DNA of 64,000 bases. Source: CAZMZF01 sp964570765. Its GTDB lineage: Bacteria > Zixibacteria > MSB-5A5 > RBG-16-43-9. This document shows, piece after piece, positions 32,890 through 41,014 of this stretch. The notes under the pieces are model-generated. The model was not told the DNA's origin and did no database searches. It saw only the letters and a program-made list of their open reading frames with translations. Made by a program: the position numbers and the translations under genes. How positions within the stretch are numbered: position 1 is the stretch's first letter; every line of letters starts with the position of its first letter. Location of the stretch: positions 1 through 64,000 of the forward strand of contig CAZMZF010000007.1 of NCBI GenBank assembly GCA_964570765.1. Direction: 5' to 3'.

Positions 32890-35220
32890 ATGTTTTACCT
32901 TTCTATCTTTTTCGTCTCTTTACTTTTAGCTTTAGCCCTTACTCCTTTATTTATAAAGGTAGCTTTTAAAAAGAATTTTCTGGACTACCCTGACCCGAAA
33001 AAGGTTCACTTCCACCCGACCCCTCTTTTAGGAGGTGCTTCTGTCTTCCTGGGATTCTGTGGAGGAGTTTTTTTGAGTCTTTTGTCTGGCCATCCCTGGA
33101 CAGATGAACTTTCTGGGGTTTTGATCGGAGGTTCGATTATCTTAGGATTGGGACTTTGGGATGATAAAAAGGGTATGCAGCCAGGAGTTAAATTATTAGT
33201 ACAGATAATCGCTTCATTCCTTTTCCTCTGGGTAAGCCATACCTTAGGGGGCTTAGGTTTTGGATTGATAGGTGATTTACTTTTTTTCCTCTGGATGGTT
33301 GGATTGATGAACGCCTTTAACTTCTTAGATATTATGGATGGTCTATGTAGCGGCATGTCCTTCGTAGCGGCAGCTGCTTTTATGGTGATTTTTATTTTCA
33401 CCGGTCAAACCACCCAGGCTATATTCTGCTTAGCCCTTATGGGAGCGCTCTTGGGGTTTCTCTGGTATAATTTCCCACCGGCCAAAATCTTCTTGGGAGA
33501 TGCCGGCAGTATGTTCGATGGCTTTATTTTGTCAGTTCTGGGAATTCTGTCTGTGCAAAAAACGTACTCCTCTTCCAACCTTTTAGTTCCAGTCTTGATT
33601 TTAAGTTACCCCATCTTCGACATCTCTTTTGTCACTTTAATCCGAGCCAGAGAGGGGAGAAAAATCTATATCGGGGACTATAATAACTCCCCCCGCCGGA
33701 TATTTAAAATGTCCCTAAACACGATCAAGACGGTCCTGTGGATCTATTTGATCTGTGCGCTTCTGGGGATGATCGGGATTTTGATCTATTTCTTTTTTGA
33801 CTCTCCGATGAAGATCCTTTTATCTTTCTTGGTCGGTCTGGTTTTGATCATTTTCGGGATCCATCTCCATCGAAGATTTGTAAGCATCAAAGAAAAAATC
33901 GCTTTAATTTTAGGTGATGCCTTTATAATAAATTTGGTTTTCCTGTTCTTCTTCTGGCTCAGATTCAGATCGGGGATTTTTCCTGTGGGAATCTTCGTCC
34001 CCTTCTCCGAGTATTTTGTTCCCAGCATCTGGATAACCATATTCTGGCTTAACCTTTTTGCCATATTGGGGCTTTACGATTTCTCTTTAGATTCATTTCT
34101 GAGGGAAGAATGGAAAAGAATTTTTAAAGCCATAGGGATGGGGCTAGTTATCTTTATAATTTTAAGTTTCAATTCCTCTTATCTTTTACCAAAATCCTGG
34201 TTACTTTTTATCATTTACGGGGTTTCTCTTTGCTTGTCTCTGGGAGTGAGTAGAGGTCTTATTATCTTTTTGTTCAGAAAGTTGTACTTATCAAAAAAGA
34301 TCAGACGAAAAGCCATAATTGTGGGCACGGGCGAGAATGCAGTTTCACTTCAAAAAAAGATAGACTCCCATTCGGCCTGGGGTTATGAGCTTTTGGGATT
34401 TGTAGCTTGCGATGATAACGCTCAAGCCAATGATTTGAATATCCTGGGAGAATTGGAGAATTTAGACCAGATCTTATGGTCAAACCCGATTCAAGATATT
34501 CTGATCGCAGTTGATTCTGGATGGAACGGTTCTTTAGAGGATCTAAGCGAGAAGGTGGGAAAGGTGGAGGTTAACTTTAAAACTATACCCGAACTGAAAA
34601 ATTTGATCAAAGGATACCGAACCGAAAAACAAAAATCCGATCTTTTATTAATACATTATTCCAGCCATTTAAAGACCTGGGAATGGGGAGTAAAACGGAT
34701 GCTGGATTTTATTATCTCTTTATTCTCAATTCTGGTTTTGAGTCCGCTCTGGCTTTTGATCTCATTTTTTATTTCTCTAAATTATTCAGGTGGTATTATA
34801 AATAGAAAGAGATTTCTGGGAAAAGGAGGTAAACCTTTTGAGCTTTTCAGCTTTAATTCCGGACCTTTAGATTCTCAAAGTCGATTGATCAAATTCATGA
34901 AAAGTTCCAGGATTGAAAAGCTACCGGTTTTGCTCAATGTTTTAAAAGGTGAGATGAGTTTAGTTGGACCTCAGCCGGAGGAAGAAAGCACTGATGGTTA
35001 TTCCTCAGAGCTTTCAGATTATTATAAAAGGGTAGAGCTTAAACCTGGTATCTTCAGCCTAAAAAAGAAAAGAAAAGAAACTTTAGTTTATTCCGAAAAT
35101 ATGATAAAAGGGAAGATAGAAGATAATCTTCTCTATACGGAGAAGGTTTCTCTATGGTTAGATTTCAAGATTATCTTAAATCAGATTTTTAAACCAATCT
35201 TGAGGAGGCAGGATGTTTGA
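32890..35220 (+). CDS. Fused WecA-type and WbaP-type sugar-1-phosphate transferase
   Basis: A 776-residue protein. Residues 1-320 are a polytopic WecA/MraY-type transferase with the metal Asp pair WDDKKG (91-92), NAFNFLDIMDGL (141-152) and FLGDAGS (201-207). The His loop seen in WecA is missing (NNSPRRI at 265-271). Residues 330-470 add about five helices, and 472-575 resemble the CoA-binding-like domain of WbaP/WcaJ. Residues 600-776 match the monotopic transferase fold, KRMLDF to NVLKGEMSLVGPQP. The catalytic Asp-Glu is replaced by Glu676-Lys677 (RIEKLP), and the KFRTM and PGITG motifs are also altered. The first half probably starts repeat-unit synthesis; the second half may be regulatory or structural. 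Confidence 0.85.
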   Translation: MFYLSIFFVSLLLALALTPLFIKVAFKKNFLDYPDPKKVHFHPTPLLGGASVFLGFCGGVFLSLLSGHPWTDELSGVLIGGSIILGLGLWDDKKGMQPGVKLLVQIIASFLFLWVSHTLGGLGFGLIGDLLFFLWMVGLMNAFNFLDIMDGLCSGMSFVAAAAFMVIFIFTGQTTQAIFCLALMGALLGFLWYNFPPAKIFLGDAGSMFDGFILSVLGILSVQKTYSSSNLLVPVLILSYPIFDISFVTLIRAREGRKIYIGDYNNSPRRIFKMSLNTIKTVLWIYLICALLGMIGILIYFFFDSPMKILLSFLVGLVLIIFGIHLHRRFVSIKEKIALILGDAFIINLVFLFFFWLRFRSGIFPVGIFVPFSEYFVPSIWITIFWLNLFAILGLYDFSLDSFLREEWKRIFKAIGMGLVIFIILSFNSSYLLPKSWLLFIIYGVSLCLSLGVSRGLIIFLFRKLYLSKKIRRKAIIVGTGENAVSLQKKIDSHSAWGYELLGFVACDDNAQANDLNILGELENLDQILWSNPIQDILIAVDSGWNGSLEDLSEKVGKVEVNFKTIPELKNLIKGYRTEKQKSDLLLIHYSSHLKTWEWGVKRMLDFIISLFSILVLSPLWLLISFFISLNYSGGIINRKRFLGKGGKPFELFSFNSGPLDSQSRLIKFMKSSRIEKLPVLLNVLKGEMSLVGPQPEEESTDGYSSELSDYYKRVELKPGIFSLKKKRKETLVYSENMIKGKIEDNLLYTEKVSLWLDFKIILNQIFKPILRRQDV

Positions 35221-36484
35221 CCTGAAGTTTATCAGAGAAAATAAAGATATCATTAGAAATGCCATTCAAAATAAGAACGAGTCCTTAAATTTAGATGAGC
35301 TTTTGAAATTGGATGAGAAAAGAAGGGGGATTATTTCTGAGGTTGAGGAATTAAAACATCAGAAAAATCTTTTTAATCAAAAGATCGCATTACTTAAGAG
35401 GGAAAAAAAGGATTCTCAAGAAGAGATTGAGAAGACCAAAATAATTTCTCAACAAATCTCTTCTTTAGATGATTCCCTGAAAGATTTAGAGGAAGAAATC
35501 GAGAAATTACTTTTGAGAGTTCCAAATATTCCACACCCTTCAGTGCCAGTAGGGTTTGATGAGAACTCAAATGTGGTAATAAGAAGCTGGGGAGAACAGC
35601 CGGAATTTAGCTTTGAGCCAAAGCCACATTGGGAGATAGGAGAGCTTTTAGGGATTTTAGACCTGGCTCGAGGAGCAAAGCTTTCTGGCTCGGGATTTTA
35701 TACTCTCAAAGGTAAGGGTGCCCTTTTAGAAAGAGGGCTAATAAATTTTATGTTAGACCTGCATACTAAAAAGCATGGGTATAAAGAAATCTGGTCTCCT
35801 TTTGTGGTGAACAGAGCCTGTATGATTGGCACCGGGCAATTGCCTAAATTAGAAGAGGATATGTATCTATGTGAAAAAGACGATCTTTTCTTGATACCTA
35901 CAGCCGAGGTGCCGGTTACCAATCTGCATAGAGATGAAATCCTTAAATCAGAAGAGCTTCCAATCTATTATGTTGCCTATACTCCCTGTTTCAGAAGGGA
36001 GGCAGGTTCTTATGGCAAGGATACCCGTGGAATATTGAGGGTACATCAGTTTGATAAAGTTGAACTGGTGAAATTAGTAAAGCCAGAAGAATCTTTTGCA
36101 GAGCTTGAAAAGTTGGTATTGGATGCAGAGGAGGTTTTACAACTTTTGAAAATCCCCTATCGGGTCAGGCTTTTGTGCACCGGTGATTTGAGCTTTGCTG
36201 CGGCTAAATGTTATGATTTGGAAGCCTGGGCACCTGGGATTAAGAAATACTTAGAGGTTTCTTCTTGCAGTAACTATGAGGCTTTTCAAGCCAGAAGGAT
36301 CGGGATAAAATTCAAGCCTGACCCGAAATCTAAACCCGAATATATTCATACCTTAAACGGCTCAGGCGTGGCTTTAGCCCGCACAGTTGCAGCCATATTG
36401 GAAAATTTTCAAACTGAAAAAGGGACGGTTATTTTACCTGAAGTCTTAAAGCCTTACCTGGGTGGAGTGGAAGAGATAAGCTGA
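35213..36484 (+). CDS. serS: Seryl-tRNA synthetase
   Basis: A 423-residue class II synthetase. The N-terminal coiled-coil tRNA-binding arm starts MFDLKFIRENKDIIRNAI and runs to about residue 100. Motif 2 is CFRREAGSYGKDTRGILRVH and motif 3 is NGSGVALARTVAAILEN. All core motifs are intact. The start overlaps the end of the transferase fusion by eight bases, so an essential housekeeping gene is translationally tied to the exopolysaccharide operon. It is the last gene of the plus-strand block. Confidence 0.97.
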   Translation: MFDLKFIRENKDIIRNAIQNKNESLNLDELLKLDEKRRGIISEVEELKHQKNLFNQKIALLKREKKDSQEEIEKTKIISQQISSLDDSLKDLEEEIEKLLLRVPNIPHPSVPVGFDENSNVVIRSWGEQPEFSFEPKPHWEIGELLGILDLARGAKLSGSGFYTLKGKGALLERGLINFMLDLHTKKHGYKEIWSPFVVNRACMIGTGQLPKLEEDMYLCEKDDLFLIPTAEVPVTNLHRDEILKSEELPIYYVAYTPCFRREAGSYGKDTRGILRVHQFDKVELVKLVKPEESFAELEKLVLDAEEVLQLLKIPYRVRLLCTGDLSFAAAKCYDLEAWAPGIKKYLEVSSCSNYEAFQARRIGIKFKPDPKSKPEYIHTLNGSGVALARTVAAILENFQTEKGTVILPEVLKPYLGGVEEIS

Positions 36485-36598
36485 CTTCTGGATATTAAAT
36501 ATAAGATAATCGATATCGAATGTGGTGTCCGGGGCAAGCCCAGATGCTACGCTAATTAAATTGTAAGACGATCCTTTCCAGAGTCGTCCCCTTAAAGA

Positions 36599-39121
36599 CT
36601 ATTTTTGCCATTCCTCTATTTTTTGTGAATACTCTTTAAATAACTTCTCAGCCATAGATTTATCTTTAGATTCAATATAAATATGAAAGCTGGCCTTCCT
36701 TCTATCCGGAACAACCAGAACCCAGGAATCATCCAGTAAAACTCTAACCCCATCTATCAGTTCTCTTTTAGACTTCTCTGTATACTGTATAAGCTCCCTC
36801 ATTACCTGCCCTTTTTTACTCCAGTCACAGGGCATCATTTCTTTAATCCAGTAAAATTGCTCCAGCTCTCCTCTAAGATCACCTAATCTCTTTTTAGTCT
36901 TAGCCATAAGTTCTAAGATTTTAATCACATCATACATCCCATCTGCACCTAATTGAAATCCCGGGAAGATAAAACCTCCTTTAGTCCCACCAACAAAATC
37001 AACCTTTAAGGAACTTATGGCATCCATCATAGCTAAATGGTCATTTCTAACCCTTATAACCTTAACCCCATATTCTGAGGCTATTTCCTCCACACCCATC
37101 GATGCCACCACGGGGACAGCTATCTTCTGAGCTTTATTAGAGCTCAAAAACAAGGAGGTAACCATTAAAAGCAACAAATCTGCAGAGATGAATTCACCTT
37201 TTTCATCAATAGCGGAGATCTTCTCAGCTCCTGGGTCTAAGAGAAATCCAACATCTGCTTTTAATGATTTAACAATGGTAGAAAGTTGTTGTAAAGATTG
37301 AGCCTCCTCCCTCCCATTTCGGGCTAATTTCTTTGGATCCAAATAGGCATTTAAAGAGATTACATCACACTCTAAAGCTCCTAAAATTGAAGGGAATATC
37401 TCTGAGGCACCTCCATAAGAATAATCGATAACTACCTTGTATTTAGCCTGTTTGATTGCTTCAGTATCAATAGCCTTAAGGAAATCGTCTCGATAAAATT
37501 CAATCACCCTCTGGGGAAAATCGAGCTGTCCTACCTCCTCCATCGAAGCCCTTCTGAAATCTTCTCTGAAGAAAAATCTTTCCACCGCTTTAGCTTTAGA
37601 AGTTGGAAGGTCCTGACCATTTCCATCAAAAAAGATAATATCTATGGTTTTCTCCTCTAAGGGTGAAGTTCTGACATGAATACCACCCTTTTCCCTGCCT
37701 GATTTCAACTCATATCTTACCACCGGTATAGGTAGAGTTCTCAGATCTTGTACATTTACACCCGAGGACAAAAGCCCGCAGATAAAGGCCCGGTTAGTCA
37801 TCCTGGAGGTTTTTCCAGCATCTCGACTGGTAACCACGGTTGCCCCTTTTCCTAAAATTGCTCCAAAAGCTGCACCTAATTTTACTGCAAATTCAGGTGT
37901 CAACTCTAAGTTTCCCAAACCACTAACCTTAGCATCTGTGAACAGTTCTCGGTTCCATTTCTCACCCCAGACCAAGCTTGTGGAAAGGATTGCTCCGGAT
38001 TCAACTTCTTTTACAGGCCAGATCTTTACATTAGAATTTATCTTGGACCTCGAGCCTATGATACAATTCTCGCTTACAATAGAGTCTTCTAAAAGAGTAG
38101 CCTCCTCCCCGATGATTGTTTTAAAACTTACTACAGTCTCCCTTAAAGTAGCACGATTCCCTATGAAACTATCTTTCCAGATCACTGAACGGTTAATACT
38201 AACCCCCTCTCCGCAGTGCACCCCTTCCCCTATTACAGAATTAGAGATAATAGACTTCGATCCTATATTGGAATTACTTCCTAAGATAACCACCCCATCG
38301 AATTCCACCTCCTCCCCTACCTTCACATTTTTACCCACCCAGAGCAATGCTTCTTTTCTTTTTAAAAGATTCCCTTCAATTTCAATCTTAACCTTACCCT
38401 CTAATATATCCTGATGAGCTTGAGAATATTCTGCTAAATTCCCCACATCTCTCCAGTAATCCGGGGAGACATATCCAAAAAGCCGTTCATTTTCTTTAAG
38501 CATCAAAGGAAAAAGGTCTTTGCTAAAATCGAATTCTTTTTTTACGGGAATTTTTTCCAATACATCCGTCTCTAAGATATAGATCCCGGTATTGACCGTA
38601 TCGCTGAAAACTTCCCCCCAGGTAGGCTTTTCCAGAAAGCGAGAGATTCTTCCATCCTCCTGCGTAAAAACTACCCCATAGGATAAAGGATTTTCCATCC
38701 GTGACAAAACCATAGTAGCTTTAGCCTTGTTTTTCAAATGAAAATCTATGGCTAAAGATAGATCGATATCAGTAAGAACATCCCCGGAGATTACCAAGAA
38801 CCTCTCCTTTGATCCGGATGAAGAACCCTTATATAAAAGCTCTTCCGCATTCTTAACGCTTCCTGCAGTGCCATAATCTTCAGTAGCAGTGATATATTCG
38901 ATCTTTACTCCGAATTTTGAACCATCTCCGAAATAATTTTTTATCTCCTCTCCCTGGAAAAAAAGTAAAGCGACAATTTCTTTAAGATTATGCTTCTTCG
39001 AAAGGTCGAGAATATGCTCCATCATCGGCTTATTGGCAATGGAAACCATCGGTTTGGGAAGGTTACAGGTTAAAGGTCTGAGCCTGGTTCCAAACCCACC
39101 TGCCATTATCACGGTTTTCAT
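36599..39121 (-). CDS. Mannose-1-phosphate guanylyltransferase / phosphomannomutase-like fusion
   Basis: An 840-residue protein. Residues 1-235 are a nucleotidyltransferase (MAGGFGTRLRPLTCNLPKPM). Residues 250-370 form a left-handed beta-helix of hexapeptides, and 380-840 resemble phosphomannomutase. In the mutase half the phosphoserine loop reads GIHVRTSPLEE instead of TASHNP, with Ser kept. The metal loop is LLDPGAEK where DGDGDR is expected. Similar RTSP-type fusions occur in cyanobacteria and other phyla. The N-terminal half probably makes GDP-mannose or a related NDP-sugar; the mutase half may be impaired or have changed specificity. It is convergent with serS. Confidence 0.88.
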   Translation of the reverse strand: MKTVIMAGGFGTRLRPLTCNLPKPMVSIANKPMMEHILDLSKKHNLKEIVALLFFQGEEIKNYFGDGSKFGVKIEYITATEDYGTAGSVKNAEELLYKGSSSGSKERFLVISGDVLTDIDLSLAIDFHLKNKAKATMVLSRMENPLSYGVVFTQEDGRISRFLEKPTWGEVFSDTVNTGIYILETDVLEKIPVKKEFDFSKDLFPLMLKENERLFGYVSPDYWRDVGNLAEYSQAHQDILEGKVKIEIEGNLLKRKEALLWVGKNVKVGEEVEFDGVVILGSNSNIGSKSIISNSVIGEGVHCGEGVSINRSVIWKDSFIGNRATLRETVVSFKTIIGEEATLLEDSIVSENCIIGSRSKINSNVKIWPVKEVESGAILSTSLVWGEKWNRELFTDAKVSGLGNLELTPEFAVKLGAAFGAILGKGATVVTSRDAGKTSRMTNRAFICGLLSSGVNVQDLRTLPIPVVRYELKSGREKGGIHVRTSPLEEKTIDIIFFDGNGQDLPTSKAKAVERFFFREDFRRASMEEVGQLDFPQRVIEFYRDDFLKAIDTEAIKQAKYKVVIDYSYGGASEIFPSILGALECDVISLNAYLDPKKLARNGREEAQSLQQLSTIVKSLKADVGFLLDPGAEKISAIDEKGEFISADLLLLMVTSLFLSSNKAQKIAVPVVASMGVEEIASEYGVKVIRVRNDHLAMMDAISSLKVDFVGGTKGGFIFPGFQLGADGMYDVIKILELMAKTKKRLGDLRGELEQFYWIKEMMPCDWSKKGQVMRELIQYTEKSKRELIDGVRVLLDDSWVLVVPDRRKASFHIYIESKDKSMAEKLFKEYSQKIEEWQK

Positions 39122-39240
39122 TACGAATCCTCTACCTTAATTTATTTATTAAAACAATAAAACGATTTTAAATCCAAAATCAACAGTTTTTAGAAAATTG
39201 TGGCTTGATAAATTAAACCTCTACTTTTATTTTGTCTTTC

Positions 39241-39263
39241 GTAGGGCAACCCTGAAGGGTTGC
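39241..39263. repeat. GTAGGGCAACCC palindrome
   Basis: GCAACCC-TGAA-GGGTTGC preceded by GTAGG; same family as 22720 and 22899. Confidence 0.8.
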
Positions 39264-39337
39264 TTGTTCTTACTTAAGGCTAATTTGCCAGAGATTAATA
39301 CCTTGTGATTACTCCCTTATATTCTATCTGTTTTTTT

Positions 39338-39435
39338 GTAGGGGAGGGGTTTGTTGAGCTCTGCGAGATCCTGCTATGCGGGGTCCCCTCCCGTTTTTTT
39401 CACCACCCACGGGCGACCACAAGGGTCGCCCCTAC
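39338..39435. repeat. GTAGGGGAGGGG composite palindrome plus GGGCGACC element
   Basis: 39338-39391 has outer arms GGGGAGGGG / CCCCTCCC around TTGTTGAGC...GCGAGATCC...GCGGGG, homologous to 40787-40842. 39411-39435 is GGGCGACC-ACAA-GGGTCGCC then CCTAC. Confidence 0.8.
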
Positions 39436-39475
39436 AGGGTCTCACCTGTTTTGCTACATCTCAAATTTTAAAAGA

Positions 39476-39530
39476 CGTATAGCCGAGCCTTCAGGGCTCG
39501 GTAGCAGAGGTCTAAAACCTCTGCTACGCG
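39476..39530. repeat. Double-stem palindrome, second copy of the 15712 element
   Basis: CCGAGCC-TTCA-GGGCTCGG followed by CAGAGGT/ACCTCTG and closing CTACGCG. It ends just before the stop of the gene at 39545. Confidence 0.85.
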
Positions 39531-39544
39531 AGTTTAATTATATC

Positions 39545-39892
39545 TCAAATCCTTAAAACCGAGAAAATTATACTCCCGATCAAGATTAAAAGAACTCCAG
39601 ATGAAATCCAGATATATTTTTTATCCTTCTCCAAAAAGAAGGAGATTATTGCTACAATTACTCTCAATACCGGAGTAAAAATCAAAATTACGACACCTAA
39701 ATTTATAAAAGCATAAGGATTTAACTTGAATATTTCAGAAAATAGTTCTGAAAAAGAAAAAAGGGTGGCAGAAGTTTTCGAAGGGGAAAAAATCAACAGG
39801 ATAAATCCTAATACCAAGATCGAACCTGATAAATATGTACCTAATTTTAAGATTGAACTGATGTAACGGTGAACAATATCTTCCTTTTGCAT
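39545..39892 (-). CDS. DUF1634 membrane protein
   Basis: The 115-residue protein has three hydrophobic helices: LSGSILVLGFILLIFS, FINLGVVILIFTPVLRVIVA and WISSGVLLILIGSIIFSVL. The loop NLGVVILIFTPVLRV is typical of PF07843, a family found almost always beside TauE/SafE permeases. It lies directly downstream of such a permease gene here, on the same strand. A partner subunit role in sulfur-oxyanion or organic-sulfur transport is inferred from that pairing. Confidence 0.85.
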   Translation of the reverse strand: MQKEDIVHRYISSILKLGTYLSGSILVLGFILLIFSPSKTSATLFSFSELFSEIFKLNPYAFINLGVVILIFTPVLRVIVAIISFFLEKDKKYIWISSGVLLILIGSIIFSVLRI

Positions 39893-39962
39893 ACTTTTTT
39901 AGTCTTAATTCTTTGGAGAATTTATACTTACATTTAGACTTATCGGCTGAAATTCAGTTTTT

Positions 39963-40763
39963 TTAGCCAAAAAATAAAAAATGAATTTTCATTCCTTTGA
40001 AAAACATCTCTAAACAAAGATAAAACAAAACCAGAATAAAAGCTATTCTTATATAATTAGTTTTAATTTTATGAATTATCCTTGAGCCTATTTGAGCACC
40101 CAAGAATACACCTAAAATTGAGATCCCGGAGACCAGAAGGTTTATATCCCCTCTGAAATAGTAGATAAAAGCGCTGGCACAAGCAGTAACACCGATCATA
40201 AAATTGCTGGTAGCAGTGGCAACTTTCAAAGGAATTTTCATAAAAAGATACATCGCCGGAACCTTAATTATCCCACCACCAATACCCAGAAGCCCGGAAA
40301 AATTACCCGCTAAAAAAGATAGCCCTAAACCTACGGGTAGATTTTGAACTCGATATGAAGGAACTGAGTTTTGTCCAGTTAAATTTTCTTCCTTTTTTTC
40401 TTTTTTCGATAACATTGACAGAGCACTGTAAAGTAAAAGAAATGAAAAAAGTATGCTCAGGCTATTCCAATTAATCAGCCCTGCGATAATTCCTCCCATA
40501 ATCGCTCCTAAGGTGGTGGCCAATTCCAGAGTCATCCCCAGGCGGACATCTGTTAGTTTATTCTGAACATAAGTAGTCGCCGCTGCAGAGGAGGTAGCAA
40601 TCACACAGAGCAAAGAGGTGCCTATAGCAGTATGAATGGGTACTTTAAAGAAAAGGGTCAAAGCCGGCACAAGAAGAATCCCCCCACCCAAGCCGAGTAT
40701 TGCTCCATATAACCCCGCTAAAACCCCCATCCCAGCCATTAAGATTAGATTAATCCAGTTCAA
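39963..40763 (-). CDS. TauE/SafE-family membrane permease
   Basis: About eight membrane helices in two related halves, each with a glycine-rich loop: LYGAILGLGGGILLVPAL and FSGLLGIGGGIIKVPAMY. These are the defining repeats of PF01925, which exports sulfite, sulfoacetate or similar anions. The frame stays open upstream to 40871 through a palindromic repeat, so I start at TTG 40763; ATG 40739 is the other candidate. No Shine-Dalgarno settles the choice. It is followed by DUF1634. Confidence 0.85.
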   Translation of the reverse strand: MNWINLILMAGMGVLAGLYGAILGLGGGILLVPALTLFFKVPIHTAIGTSLLCVIATSSAAATTYVQNKLTDVRLGMTLELATTLGAIMGGIIAGLINWNSLSILFSFLLLYSALSMLSKKEKKEENLTGQNSVPSYRVQNLPVGLGLSFLAGNFSGLLGIGGGIIKVPAMYLFMKIPLKVATATSNFMIGVTACASAFIYYFRGDINLLVSGISILGVFLGAQIGSRIIHKIKTNYIRIAFILVLFYLCLEMFFKGMKIHFLFFG

Positions 40764-40786
40764 AATATATTTTGTTTTTGATTTTA

Positions 40787-40842
40787 GTAGGGGAGGGGCT
40801 TGTTGAGCTTTGCGAAATCCAGCTTTGCGGTGATCCCCTCCC
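40787..40842. repeat. GTAGGGGAGGGG composite palindrome
   Basis: GGGGAGGGG/CCCCTCCC arms enclose TTGTTGAGCTTTGCGAAATC and CAGCTTTGCGG. Its core is homologous to 39338 and 19149. It lies immediately upstream of the permease gene. Confidence 0.8.
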
Positions 40843-40855
40843 TTTATTATTTTTC

Positions 40856-40945
40856 GTAGGGCAACTCTCAAGATTCATTCTGGACCTTCAGGGTTGCTTC
40901 TTTAATTTTCTTTTGTTTTTAGCAAGGCTGAATCCTTGCCTTACG
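40856..40945. repeat. GTAGGGCAAC and GCAAGGCT palindromes
   Basis: 40856-40897 is GTAGGGCAACTC...GGGTTGC. 40921-40945 is AGCAAGG-CTGAAT-CCTTGCC then TTACG. Confidence 0.7.
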
Positions 40946-41014
40946 TTCTTCCACCCCACACCCCTACAGAACAGACTAAAAGTCTGTCCTACCTTCACTA
41001 TAGCTACTCATCCT

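Larger units (their letters stand above)
39122..39544. other. Repeat-filled intergenic region
   Basis: Besides a short AT-rich stretch (probably the promoter side of the minus-strand gene ending at 36599), it is almost entirely palindromic repeats: 39241-39263, 39338-39391, 39411-39435 and 39476-39530. No coding frame is credible. Confidence 0.7.

Noticed and set aside
39305..39556. 83-codon plus-strand frame
   Set aside because: It consists almost wholly of translated palindromic repeats (39338-39530); the same peptides would appear wherever the repeats occur.
40764..40871. N-terminal extension of the TauE/SafE gene
   Set aside because: The extra 36 codons translate a GGGGAGGGG palindrome and do not resemble a permease N-terminus.
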